DNA of 64,000 bases from Candidatus Fukatsuia symbiotica (GTDB taxonomy: Bacteria; Pseudomonadota; Gammaproteobacteria; Enterobacterales; Enterobacteriaceae), in assembly GCF_003122425.1 (NCBI RefSeq), contig NZ_CP021659.1, positions 2,294,001-2,358,000 of the forward strand. The letters run 5' to 3'. The stretch's first letter is position 1; the number at the start of each line of letters is the position of its first letter. The position numbers and the translations under genes were made by a program. Shown piece after piece: positions 10,047 through 19,586 of this stretch. The notes under the pieces are model-generated. The model was not told the DNA's origin, ran no database searches, and saw only the letters and a program-made list of their open reading frames with translations.

Positions 10047-11009
10047 TTAGTCTTTCAGATTCTGCTGCAATTGATACACAGGTTTAATCCAGGGTTTTTT
10101 TGCTTGAATATCGGCGGGTAACATAGCGAGAGCACTCTTGGCTTCAGTAAAAGAGGCATAGTTACCGCTTACCAATATATACCAGGATTTACCATCATGT
10201 TTGGTCTCATACACTTGATAATTGGTTAATTTTTGCTGTTTGGCATAAGCATTCAGGGTATCTGCACGTGATGCACTGCTCAGTTGTAAGGTAAAATGGT
10301 GCTTCGGGGCAGTTCTCAATGAGCCGACGATATGGGTTGAACCAAACTTCGTGCCAGTATCCCTCGTTATTACCGTATTTTTATTACTCATAATCAGGTT
10401 TTTGGCTGCATTATCACTCGGTTTAGGTGTTGTCTGAGTGGACGGAGGAGATACTACTATGGGTTGGACTGTCTCTTTCGACGAAGAGATAGTCGTCGCT
10501 CGCGCCGGCACAGTTGATAACGGAGTATTGTTTGTATTGTGAGATAAGATCTCACCCTGATGTGCCGAAAGAGCATCAGATATATTGCCCGATAATTCGA
10601 TACGTTGTGTCTGACTGGCTGCAAGCCTGGGTGCTGCGTCAGTGGGAACTGCAGAAATCGGTGGTATCCTGACATCCTGTAGCTGGACACTGTTTTTAAC
10701 ACCTTTGGTATCATGGCTACTGTCTATTTTCAAAACATCGGCATTGGATGCTAGTGAAGAAATAGCAGGAATATTGACTTCCTTCGTTGCCATATTCGGT
10801 GTCTGCTGTGCTAATTCATGCTGTGTTGGTGCTTTTAAAGCAGAAGTAACAGCGACGACAATCAATAACAAGACTAAAATACCAATACCAATCATCATAC
10901 GTTGATGTGAAATGGCGAGTTGAGACCCATTTGAAGATTTCCGTAAGTGTGTAGGACGGTGATCACTGCTGTCTGCTTTTAGGTCGTCTTTCGGCTTTAA
11001 ATCGTCCAT
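10047..11009 (-). CDS. damX: SPOR-domain cell division protein DamX
   Basis: DamX is an inner-membrane protein whose periplasmic SPOR domain binds denuded septal peptidoglycan at the division site. The protein has 320 residues (E. coli 428). It has a short acidic cytoplasmic N-terminus (MDDLKPKDDLKADSSDHRP), one transmembrane helix at about residues 40-60 (MIGIGILVLLLIVVAVTSAL), a low-complexity Ser/Thr/Pro linker, and a C-terminal SPOR domain (HFTLQLSSASRADTLNAYAK to the end). The cytoplasmic region and linker are shorter than in E. coli, while the membrane and SPOR parts are kept. Between aroB and dam, as expected. Confidence 0.92.
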   Translation of the reverse strand: MDDLKPKDDLKADSSDHRPTHLRKSSNGSQLAISHQRMMIGIGILVLLLIVVAVTSALKAPTQHELAQQTPNMATKEVNIPAISSLASNADVLKIDSSHDTKGVKNSVQLQDVRIPPISAVPTDAAPRLAASQTQRIELSGNISDALSAHQGEILSHNTNNTPLSTVPARATTISSSKETVQPIVVSPPSTQTTPKPSDNAAKNLIMSNKNTVITRDTGTKFGSTHIVGSLRTAPKHHFTLQLSSASRADTLNAYAKQQKLTNYQVYETKHDGKSWYILVSGNYASFTEAKSALAMLPADIQAKKPWIKPVYQLQQNLKD

Positions 11010-11114
11010 TTAATCCCTCCAACTAAAAATGAAGCTCCCCGCCACAGCAATCGGGTGAATTGATTTGAAAGAAGATATCACACTGATGATACAACATCAT
11101 CATACTCATATCAT

Positions 11115-11203
11115 TAGACTTCTTGCATAACCTACTACGTGGCGTGAATTTGGTGTTACGTGGTGCTTGCGAGCGTTGCTCAAGAAGATTTGGAACAGGC
11201 TCT
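11115..11203. repeat. Chimera of repeat families B and A downstream of aroB
   Basis: From 11115 the sequence is the left end of family B (TAGACTTCTTGCATAACCTACTACGTGG...GTTACGTGGTGCTTGC). At about 11171 it changes without a gap into the right end of family A (GAGCGTTGCTCAAGAAGATT to GGAACAGGCTCTA). The A end overlaps the last codons of aroB. Two unrelated elements fused at a point suggests one inserted in the other followed by deletion, or recombination between copies. Confidence 0.75.
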
Positions 11204-12274
11204 AATCGCAGTGAGGACAATATCGTTCGATATTCGGCTGCGGATCTCTGCTCGGCCAATGGCTGTGGGGAGTATCAGACGACGTTCACCTACCAACACT
11301 TTTTTATCCCGCTTCATGTACGTCAAATAAGATCCTGCTGTCATTTCCGCTGGCCTGTGGATAGGAAGACGGGCACTCGATAATAGTTTTCTAATACGCT
11401 CAACATCGGCCTCCGCAAAACAACCCAGTAGCCGTGCGGTTTCGGCAGCCATTAGCATACCTACGGCTATAGCTTCACCATGTAACCAGACACCATAACC
11501 CATTTTAACCTCAATAGCATGACCATAAGTGTGGCCGAAATTGAGTAACGCACGTCTTCCATTCTCTTCACGTTCATCGGTGGAGACAACATCTGCTTTT
11601 AGTTCACAGCACCAACGGATACAGCAGCTCAATGCTGTTACATCCCGCGCTAACAAAGCATCGATATTATTTTCTAGCCAGACAAAAAACCGAAAATCAA
11701 GGGTAATGCCATATTTAATCACTTCAGCTAAGCCAGAAATGAACTCACGCATTGGTAGGGTTTGTAGGCAATTAAGATCAATCACTACCGAGATAGGTTG
11801 ATAAAACGCGCCGATCATATTTTTGCCCAGCGGATGGTTAACCGCCGTTTTACCACCAACGGAAGAATCCACTTGTGCCAGCAAAGTGGTAGGTGCCTGA
11901 ATAAAACGTACTCCACGTAGATAACATGCGGCAGCGAAACCGGTTAAGTCGCCTATTACTCCGCCCCCTAGGGCAATCAGTGTAGTATCACGCCCGTGTG
12001 ATTTTTCTAACAGTGCAGAGAATACCTGTTCAAGAACGACTAAAGATTTATACTGTTCACCATCAGGTAAAATGATCTGATCGACCTTAACGCCACTCAG
12101 TTCCAAGGTTACCCGGAGTGAATCCAAATAAAGAGGAGCCAGCGTTTGATTAGTCACCAGCATCGCTTGATCACCTGTTTTCAATGGCACAAATGCCGTC
12201 GGATCACCAAATAACCCAGAGGCTATAGCAATCGGGTAGCTACGCTTCCCCAGTGTAACAGTAATTTTAACCAT
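11180..12274 (-). CDS. aroB: 3-dehydroquinate synthase
   Basis: AroB makes 3-dehydroquinate from DAHP with NAD and zinc, the second shikimate step. From the start chosen here ([20 protein letters not shown]) the protein is 364 residues against 362 in E. coli. Motifs include [40 protein letters not shown] and GHTYGHAIE with zinc-ligand His residues. A frame-compatible ATG nine codons upstream (12301) overlaps the aroK end and cannot be excluded. The last codons are odd: after LTAIRA the reading frame runs into the inverted end of a family A repeat, so the native C-terminus is replaced by CSKSS. Confidence 0.95.
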   Translation of the reverse strand: MVKITVTLGKRSYPIAIASGLFGDPTAFVPLKTGDQAMLVTNQTLAPLYLDSLRVTLELSGVKVDQIILPDGEQYKSLVVLEQVFSALLEKSHGRDTTLIALGGGVIGDLTGFAAACYLRGVRFIQAPTTLLAQVDSSVGGKTAVNHPLGKNMIGAFYQPISVVIDLNCLQTLPMREFISGLAEVIKYGITLDFRFFVWLENNIDALLARDVTALSCCIRWCCELKADVVSTDEREENGRRALLNFGHTYGHAIEVKMGYGVWLHGEAIAVGMLMAAETARLLGCFAEADVERIRKLLSSARLPIHRPAEMTAGSYLTYMKRDKKVLVGERRLILPTAIGRAEIRSRISNDIVLTAIRACSKSS

Positions 12275-12293
12275 ATGATGCTTGATGCTAACG

Positions 12294-12815
12294 TCAGTCA
12301 TTCCCCAATAGATTAATGATTTGATTGGCTACTAACTTTGCACTTTGGTCGTCAGTACGGAGGGTAACGTCCGCAATTTCTTCGTACAAAGGTCGACGTT
12401 CTGCTGCCAACTTTTCCAGTACCTTTCGCCCAGGTTCATTCACTTGTAACAGTGGCCGTTTTTTGTCACGTTGTGTACGTGCCAGTTGTTTTTCTATGGT
12501 GGTCTCTAAATATACCACTATGCCACGAGCTGACAGGCGGTTGCGGGTTTCTTTAGATTTTACAGATCCCCCTCCAGTTGCTAGCACGATGCCTTGTTTT
12601 TCCGTTAGTTCATTAATGATTTTTTCTTCACGATCACGGAAGCCGTCTTCGCCTTCTACATCGAACACCCAGCCTACGTCAGCTCCAGTACGTCGTTCAA
12701 TTTCTTGGTCGGAGTCGAAGAAATCCATATTGAGCTGTTGAGCCAATTGACGTCCAATAGTGCTTTTGCCGGCACCCATAGGCCCAACCAGAAAGATATT
12801 GCGTTTCTCTGCCAT
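12294..12815 (-). CDS. aroK: Shikimate kinase I
   Basis: AroK phosphorylates shikimate with ATP. The chosen start, [19 protein letters not shown], gives 173 residues, exactly the E. coli length. Longer in-frame extensions (to 12863) have no family support. The Walker A motif GPMGAGKST is at about residue 11, the shikimate-binding [13 protein letters not shown] near 32, and the GGGSVK loop near 80. It is followed by aroB, giving the usual aroKB unit. Confidence 0.96.
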   Translation of the reverse strand: MAEKRNIFLVGPMGAGKSTIGRQLAQQLNMDFFDSDQEIERRTGADVGWVFDVEGEDGFRDREEKIINELTEKQGIVLATGGGSVKSKETRNRLSARGIVVYLETTIEKQLARTQRDKKRPLLQVNEPGRKVLEKLAAERRPLYEEIADVTLRTDDQSAKLVANQIINLLGND

Positions 12816-13264
12816 GTTTTTGGTATTACTAAGATTATTCGTTGATGATAACCCGCCCGCCAATCAGATCAGCGACGGGACCTAAACTAGATCCGTTAAA
12901 ACTTATTACTTAAACTCTGTTACTGTAAATTTGTTGTCTACAACGTGTTCGTCACCCTACTTTGGCGATCCTTCCCTCACTCTCTGTGGACCGTAGCTCA
13001 TGTGGGATGAGTCTGACTTCGGTTTCAGTGGACAGAAACGACAAAAACACCGCTGTTTTTAAATCAACGATACCTTTGGTGTTCGAATGTTTATTGCAGC
13101 GCTAAGTTTTGCCCACGATGAACACCTAAAAACTTCACCCTCAAAAAGTGAAATGTATTTCTTCAACTTTCGATAACACTTGTAAGCTAAATCTTTCGCA
13201 GCGTCAAATTTAGAAGGCTTCAAAATCATAAAAAATTGCAAATAAATGCCAAATGCATATTTTT
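12816..13264. other. aroK-hofQ intergenic region
   Basis: About 450 bases without a convincing gene. A hairpin-like AAAACACCGCTGTTTTTA lies near 13043, and there is a 60-codon open frame on the minus strand with no recognisable product. The region probably holds the aroKB promoter and leader. No family A or B repeat is seen here. Confidence 0.5.
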
Positions 13265-14533
13265 TTAAGAACTGATCAGCTTAGGTGTAATAAAAATCAC
13301 CAATTCTCGCCGAGTTTGTTGCTGAACATCTTGTTTAAATAAACCGCCTAACAGAGGGATATCTGCTAATCCTGGCACTTTATACACCCTTTGATTATTT
13401 TTTTGCTGAAAGATACCCCCAAGAACAATGGTCTCACCGTGCTTTACTGTGATCTGTGTTTTTATTTCCTGTTTGTCGATAGCGAAGGCTTCCCCTTCAC
13501 CACGTTTAATCGCCATTCCGGGCACATTCTGGCTAATTTTTAGTTTTAGTGTAATTTGACCATTACGAAATATTTTTGGTGTAACTTCCATGCCCAGGAC
13601 TGCTTCTTTAAATTCAATGGTTGTAGCCCCTTTTGTGCCACTCGATACAGCATAGGGTATATCAGTACCTTGCTTAATGCTGGCTGTTTGTTGGTGAGAG
13701 GTGATTAAACGAGGGCTGGCGATGATGTCCACCTGTTTTTCTTGTTCGAGTGCACTGAGTTCAAGATCCAGTAAGCGGCCACTAATCCGAGCAACATGAA
13801 AACCCGCCGCCAGAGCCGGATTTTGCAAAGGCAAACTCACATTGAAGTTATTTATTCTCAGTGGGCTGCTTCCTTCTTCAGTTTTCATTCCCCAACGTAC
13901 TCCTAGTTCATGTAAATCTTCACTACTGATGGTGACAATGTGAGCAGCTAATTGTACTTGTTGTAAGGGCGCATCCATTTCGGTCAGCCAGGCTTTTAGT
14001 GTTATCAGAGACTCTGGAGTATCACGGATAAGTAAACTGTTTGTTCGTTTATCGGCAATTATGCTGCCTTGATCGGAAATTAACGAGCCGTAGCTACTGC
14101 TAAGGCTCTCCGCGAGTTGTTCTGCATCGGCATGCTGTAATGTCAATATTAGATTGTCTAGCGGTTGTTGGCGTATTTTCTGTTGGTTTCGTATTTTTGC
14201 TATCTGTTGTTCTCTTTCCGTAATTTCTTGTTCGGTAAATACCAACATCACATTACCTTCATGTTCGACCCGTAGCCTTCCGACTCGTAAGATAATGGCC
14301 AATGCCTGTGTCCAAGGAACCTCAATTAGCCTCAGGTTGAGATTGCCACTGACTTCCTTTGTGGTGATCAAATTAAGCTGCTGATAATCGGCTAAAGCCT
14401 GTAATATGACAGAGACTGGCGTATCCTGAAATTCCATGTTAACAGAAATATCTTGTTGTGCTGCTAAACAAGTCAGATTACTTATTGCTAACAAAAATAG
14501 TCCTAGAAAAAATTTCATGGTGTCACCCGTCAT
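13265..14533 (-). CDS. hofQ: Secretin HofQ (PilQ-like, DNA utilisation)
   Basis: HofQ is the outer-membrane secretin of the enterobacterial hof (pil) system, a relative of PilQ needed in E. coli for use of DNA as nutrient. The protein has 422 residues (E. coli 412). It has a signal peptide (MKFFLGLFLLAISNLTCLAA), AMIN/STN-like and secretin N domains, then the secretin domain with SALEQEKQVDIIASPRL, FKEAVLGMEVTPKIF and ELVIFITPKLIS. The ATG at 14533 overlaps the hofP stop; an alternative start at 14518 would begin exactly at the signal peptide. It is open although hofO and hofN upstream in the same operon carry stops. Confidence 0.93.
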   Translation of the reverse strand: MTGDTMKFFLGLFLLAISNLTCLAAQQDISVNMEFQDTPVSVILQALADYQQLNLITTKEVSGNLNLRLIEVPWTQALAIILRVGRLRVEHEGNVMLVFTEQEITEREQQIAKIRNQQKIRQQPLDNLILTLQHADAEQLAESLSSSYGSLISDQGSIIADKRTNSLLIRDTPESLITLKAWLTEMDAPLQQVQLAAHIVTISSEDLHELGVRWGMKTEEGSSPLRINNFNVSLPLQNPALAAGFHVARISGRLLDLELSALEQEKQVDIIASPRLITSHQQTASIKQGTDIPYAVSSGTKGATTIEFKEAVLGMEVTPKIFRNGQITLKLKISQNVPGMAIKRGEGEAFAIDKQEIKTQITVKHGETIVLGGIFQQKNNQRVYKVPGLADIPLLGGLFKQDVQQQTRRELVIFITPKLISS

Positions 14534-14910
14534 TGGTTAGAGCCTGATAGCATCGACCATAATATTTGGCGCACTGTTAGGCATAGTGGTGTTGTTTTTT
14601 CATAACGCACCTCAACCTGCCTCTGATCGATATGACTTACCCGCCAATTCGTTAATACAAGTTTGCCGACAACCAGCTTGTGCCATCCGCCTTCTGGCGT
14701 CAATGCCCAACCATGATGATAACCTTGTCGACCTACTATCCCCCGTAATCGCCATTTTTTTAGATGGTCAATATCTTGGTTGCAGGATGTCAACGGTAGT
14801 GGCTGAAAAGGATCTTTAATAGGGATCGTATCATTCGTTCCGCCGATTGATGGCATCATCAAAATAAGGACGACGAGCCGTATTGGGGTTTTATTCATTC
14901 GATCCATCAT
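14530..14910 (-). CDS. hofP: HofP (PilP-like DNA utilisation protein)
   Basis: By position and size (126 residues, E. coli about 134) this is HofP, the small periplasmic partner of the HofQ secretin. A hydrophobic N-terminal segment (PIRLVVLILMMPSIGG) is followed by KDPFQPLP and WRLRGIVGRQGYHHGWALTPEGGW, resembling PilP-type pilot domains. It overlaps hofO by 20 bases and hofQ by 4, so translation is probably coupled. Sequence conservation is low, as is usual for this gene. Confidence 0.75.
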   Translation of the reverse strand: MMDRMNKTPIRLVVLILMMPSIGGTNDTIPIKDPFQPLPLTSCNQDIDHLKKWRLRGIVGRQGYHHGWALTPEGGWHKLVVGKLVLTNWRVSHIDQRQVEVRYEKTTPLCLTVRQILWSMLSGSNQ

Positions 14911-15586
14911 TGGGTGAGAATTCCGTTAACCTTAGTTTCACAATCAGTCCGTCTTTTTCACGAGTAATATGCATTTGTTCAATCAATATGGGAGGATAAA
15001 TGTTTAGAACATCATAAAGAAAATATATTAATCCTTGAAAATTTATAGCAACAGTGACACTCCAATGTTGACGTATGAGGCTGTTTTCTGGCAGCAGTGC
15101 TTGCCGTTGCCAATGAACAATTTGTCCACCAAAAGCAGTGAGCGATTTGCCAACATGCTCTATCAACATATTGGTTGTTGTTGTGGTATCTGTTTTTAAA
15201 TCTATTACACGGCCTTCACAATCTTTATGTTTTCCAGTTAACAAAGATTGTTGTGTTTCCTTTACTTTGACTGTGCACCACTGGTCACGATCTCGTAAAA
15301 GCTCTAATGTATGTTGTGTAGCATCCCGCGATTGTTCTTTTGACAGTAGCTCATTAATCTGGTGTTGAGTAAGTGATAATGTTGGCAAAGATGCCAATTC
15401 CTTTCGAGTCTGCTAGACTCTATTCTGTTGGGTAACCAGTTCCTGTTGCTTTGAAGCCCTTTTTTGCCATATTGGTTGCAGTTCCAACAGATAGGCAAAG
15501 CACACTAGCACTATAAATAGGCTCCATTGCCAAAACAGTAACTGCCATGCCGGCTTAGCTAACCATTGTTGCAATTTCTTATTCAT
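14891..15586 (-). pseudogene. hofO: hofO with a single in-frame amber stop
   Basis: From an ATG at 15586 (MNKKLQQWLAKPAWQLLFWQ, with a transmembrane helix to about residue 35) the frame is open for 57 codons. It then meets TAG at 15413-15415 and continues open in the same frame for another 173 codons to 14891. The downstream part begins near LASLPTLSLTQHQINELL. HofO is the PilO-like inner-membrane protein of the hof operon. One base substitution is enough to explain the break; no frameshift is involved. Overlap with hofN upstream and hofP downstream is preserved. Confidence 0.75.
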
Positions 15587-16145
15587 CCCTGAGTTTCTCC
15601 TGCAAGTTGTACATTTTGTACAACCCTTTTACATGTATCACAAAATGCAGCTCCCCTTTTTTCTGTTGATTAAGATTATGTAGTTGAATGTTAAACAGAT
15701 TATCTTCAGCAACTAATTTCTGTAAAAAAGCAATAATTGTAGTGTAGTTGTTGCCTATTCCAGCAAGAACCAGCAGATCATCATGTTGTTCCAGCTTAAT
15801 TAACCAACAACTATCAGGAATTAGACGTGACAAGCGTTGTAATAATATTAAATAATTATATGTTTGATGTTGTATTTTTTGATGATTGCGGCGACGTGCT
15901 TTGATACGTTCTAAATGCTCCGCTCCTTGTTGAGTTGCAAGGAGAATCGTTTATAATACCTTTTGTTGCTGTAACAGTAGTCTGATTGTTACTTGTTGTT
16001 GCAGATGCTCACTGTGCCATAACAGCGAAATAAGCATTATTCCTGTTATTAACATGATGGCTTGCAATAAAAACAGGTTACGCCAAAAGTGATAGCGACG
16101 TTTTAATTGCCTGGCGCGCCAAGGCAAGAAATTTACCTGAAACAT
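15579..16145 (-). pseudogene. hofN: hofN with a single in-frame ochre stop
   Basis: The ATG at 16145 overlaps the hofM TGA. The protein starts MFQVNFLPWRARQLKRRYHF, like the INFLPWR start of E. coli HofN, followed by a membrane helix (about residues 22-45). Codon 65 is TAA (15951-15953). The frame then stays open through LERIKARRRNHQKI and a PilN-like C-terminal domain to 15579, giving 188 sense codons if the stop is ignored (E. coli 179). One substitution explains the break. HofN is the PilN-like assembly protein of the hof operon. Confidence 0.78.
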
Positions 16146-16978
16146 CAATAGTCCACTTTTCGTATTGCCAGTCCACCCGCCAGGGCAAAAGCCATTGGAA
16201 TTGCCGGTAAGGGGGATTGTAGTCGCTTAAATATAGAAAACGGCGACCATCCTGTGGCGTTGATCGGTGGAAGCTCATCAACAATGCTGCTGTAATATGC
16301 CATTAATGGCTTATCCCGTTCGGATGGATAAATATGATGTAATTGCTTCAAAATATTCTGCGTAAGTGGAATTAATCCGTAGCGAAAGGGGGTGCTGAGT
16401 GGAGACACCCATAGCCATTCATTCTCCAGGCGATGGAGTAAAATATATTCCGTTGATAGCCCTGCCGCTATCACCATATAGCGCAGCGCACAAGGTGTAA
16501 TATCTATCACTTCTGGCGGTAGATTGGCTTGTTGCAGGCAGTGACTCCAACATTGTATTTCCTGTTGATGTGCTGCGGTGATCAATAATTCGGTGCTATT
16601 GCCTGTATCAATCCGATAATCCAGTGCTAACGTTTGACCATTGAGCGGGAGCTGTTTAATTGCATTTAGCTGGATAAATTCACTGCGGGAAGGTTCTTTT
16701 AACCGTTTATCGGGCAACAGCATCGTTTGTTGTAGTATCCGCTGAGCGGGCAGAGCAATACGCAATGAAATACGTTTGGGTAAGTGTTGGCGTAGCAGAC
16801 AAAGTATCTCACTAAGTACCTCGGGCTGCTGTAAATTTCCATCTTGTAAGACGCCCGGTGGCAAAGCCTGCTGCCACCAATAACGGAGCTGCCAACCGTA
16901 ACGGCGTCGCATTACAGCTAATGCCCGTACACAGCTCGTTTGAATATCCAGACCCACTTGCCATAGTTTTGAGTACAT
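16145..16978 (-). CDS. hofM: HofM (PilM-like DNA utilisation protein)
   Basis: HofM is the cytoplasmic actin-like PilM homologue of the hof operon. The start at 16978 (MYSKLWQVGLDIQTSCVRAL) is chosen because it follows a strong GGAGG ribosome binding site and matches the E. coli N-terminus. It gives 277 residues (E. coli 259). Upstream in-frame codons to 17038 are probably untranslated. First gene of hofMNOPQ, divergent from mrcA as in E. coli. It is open, but two downstream operon genes carry stops, so the pathway is unlikely to work. Confidence 0.85.
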   Translation of the reverse strand: MYSKLWQVGLDIQTSCVRALAVMRRRYGWQLRYWWQQALPPGVLQDGNLQQPEVLSEILCLLRQHLPKRISLRIALPAQRILQQTMLLPDKRLKEPSRSEFIQLNAIKQLPLNGQTLALDYRIDTGNSTELLITAAHQQEIQCWSHCLQQANLPPEVIDITPCALRYMVIAAGLSTEYILLHRLENEWLWVSPLSTPFRYGLIPLTQNILKQLHHIYPSERDKPLMAYYSSIVDELPPINATGWSPFSIFKRLQSPLPAIPMAFALAGGLAIRKVDY

Positions 16979-17097
16979 CTGTTTAACCTCCGTATTGAGA
17001 GACAGCAAAAGAACGTATCCACGATCTATGGCTTGCATTTATACTACAGTAGGTTTGTTTATAAACTGCCCAAATGGCATTGAATGGAAAATTTTAG

Positions 17098-19532
17098 GTG
17101 AAGCTCGTAAAGTATTTTTTGATCCTTGTAACCTGTTGCATTTTATTGGGAGCCGCTTCAATGTTTGGTTTGTACAAATATATTGAACAGCAGTTGCCCG
17201 ATGTTGCCATGTTAAAAGATATTCGATTGCAATCACCGATGTTGGTGTACAGTGCCGATGGTGAATTAATTGCCCAATATGGTGAAAAACGTCGTATTCC
17301 GCTAGTTCTGAACCAAATCCCTCCTCAGTTAATCCATGCATTTATTGCTACTGAAGATAGTCGTTTTTATGAACATTATGGTGTCGATCCTATCGGTATT
17401 CTACGTGCTGTTTTTATTGCGTTGTCTTCAGGATATGCTTCGCAAGGTGCCAGTACTATTACTCAACAACTCGCCAGAGATTTTTTCTTAAGTCGAGAAC
17501 GCAGCATCATGCGCAAGGTAAAAGAAGCGTTTTTAGCAATCCGAATTGAGCAATTATTGACAAAAAATGAGATTATTGAGTTATATCTGAACAAAATTTA
17601 TCTTGGCTACCGTGCTTATGGTGTTGGCGCAGCGGCAGAAGTCTATTTTGGTAAAGAAATCAGTCAACTTACTTTATGTGAAATAGCAACGATCACGGGT
17701 TTGACAAAAGCACCTTCTACTTCTAATCCTCTTTATTCTTACGACCGAGCGATGAGTCGTCGTAATGTGGTACTAAAAAGGATGCGAGACGAAGGTTACA
17801 TTACCCGAGAACAATATGAGCAAGCGAGAGCTGAACCTATAGTAGCGAATTACCATGCACCCCAGGTTGCATTTTCCGCGCCTTATCTCACAGAAATGGT
17901 ACGTCAGGAAATGATAAAACGTTATGGTGAGAATGCTTACACAGATGGTTATCAGGTACATACTACCATTACTAAAAAACTGCAACTGGCGGCATTCAAT
18001 GCATTAAGAGCTAATGTGCTGGCTTATGATATGCGCCACGGTTATCGCGGTACATCTACTGTGTTATGGAAAGTCGGTGAACCTGTATGGAGTCTTGAAC
18101 AAATTATGGACTGGTTGAAAACGTTACCGGTTTCTGGCCCATTGCTGCCGGCAGTAGTCACTCAAGCGGATGCTAAGCAAGCCAATGCGTTGCGTCTTGA
18201 TGGAAGTAATATCAGGTTATCAATGGAATCAGTACGTTGGGCGCGTCCTTTTAAATCGGATGATGCTCAGGGGACGACACCTAAACGGGTTAGTGATGTT
18301 GTGCAAGCTGGGCAGCAAATTTGGGTGAGAAAGGTTGAGAATGGCTGGTGGCTGGCACAGATACCCGATGTCAATTCTGCGTTGATTTCCATCGATCCCA
18401 ATAACGGCGCTATTAAGGCGCTAGTCGGAGGTTTCGATTTCAATCGGAGCAAATTCAACCGTGTAACGCAATCATTGCGTCAGATAGGATCGAGCATTAA
18501 ACCTTTTTTGTATGCTGCTTCATTGGATAAAGGATTAACATTATCTAGCCTTTTCAATGATTTGCCTATTGTTCGTTGGGATCCTGGTGCAGGTACTGAC
18601 TGGCGTCCGAAAAACTCCCCACCCATTTACAATGGTGCTATTCGCTTGCGTCAGGGGCTGGGGCAATCGAAAAACGTTGTTATGGTCAGAGTAATGCGTG
18701 CTATAGGTGTCGACTATGCGGCAGAGTATTTGCAACGTTTTGGCTTTCCAAAGCAAAATATTGTCCGTACAGAATCCTTGGCGTTAGGTTCTCCCTCATT
18801 TACACCGCTGCAACTGGTACGTGGTTACGCCGTGCTGGCTAATGGCGGTCATTTAGTGGATCCGTATTTTATCAGTAAAATCAATGATAATATGGGTAAT
18901 GTGTTGTTCAAAGCCAATCCCAAGATCGTTTGTGATAGTTGTCATCAACAACAGGCTCAGCAGCTGTATGCTCCACGTGTTATCAGCCGACAGTTGGCTT
19001 TTTTGATGAGAGATGCACTAAATAGCAATATCTTTGGTGAATCTGGCTGGATGGGGACAGGTTGGCGTTCGGCGCGTGATCTAAAGCGTAATGATATCGG
19101 TGGTAAAACGGGAACCACTAACAATTTAAGAGATGCTTGGTTTTCAGGCTATGGACCAGATACGGTGACGTCTGTATGGATAGGTTTTGACGATCATCGT
19201 CGGAGCTTGGGACACAGTAGTGTATCAGGAGTGATAGATAAGCAAATCTCTGGTGCTGAGGGGGAGCAAAGAGTGCTCAGAGAGCTTGGGATGATTTTAT
19301 GAAAGTTGCCGTAACAGGGCTACCAGAAGAAAAAATCATACCACCTGACGGTGTTGTGAGTGTCGTTATCGATAAGCGAACGGGTAAGCTATCAAAAGGT
19401 GGGGCAGACAGTCGTACTGAGTATTTTATTGAAGGGACGCAGCCCACTGCTTATGTCGTTCAAGACGCCAATATTACTCTGGACGTAGGTACTACCTTGA
19501 TATATCGTGGGCAGGTAGAAGAATTGTTCTGA
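17098..19532 (+). pseudogene. mrcA: Penicillin-binding protein 1A, single frameshift near the C-terminus
   Basis: PBP1A is the bifunctional glycosyltransferase/transpeptidase of the cell wall. A GTG start gives KLVKYFLILVTCC and a membrane anchor. The glycosyltransferase domain has EDSRFYEHYGVDP and GASTITQQLARDFF. The transpeptidase has the serine motif near SSIKPFLYAASLDKG, SKN in GQSKNVVMV, and KTGTT. The first frame ends at 19302. The next frame carries the remaining 77 residues to EEYF-like and EELF ends. Adding one G to the five-G run at 19260-19264 restores AEGGAKSAQ and one frame of 811 residues (E. coli 850; a loop near residue 630 is shorter). Both catalytic domains lie before the break, so a truncated product could be active. 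Confidence 0.9.
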
Positions 19533-19586
19533 CATATCCGCTAGTTAAGATAAAAAATAAATCAGAGACCCTGGTATGGAAATGAA

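Noticed and set aside
13059..13241. 60-codon frame between hofQ and aroK
   Set aside because: No family resemblance or ribosome binding site. It is in a region expected to hold the aroKB leader.
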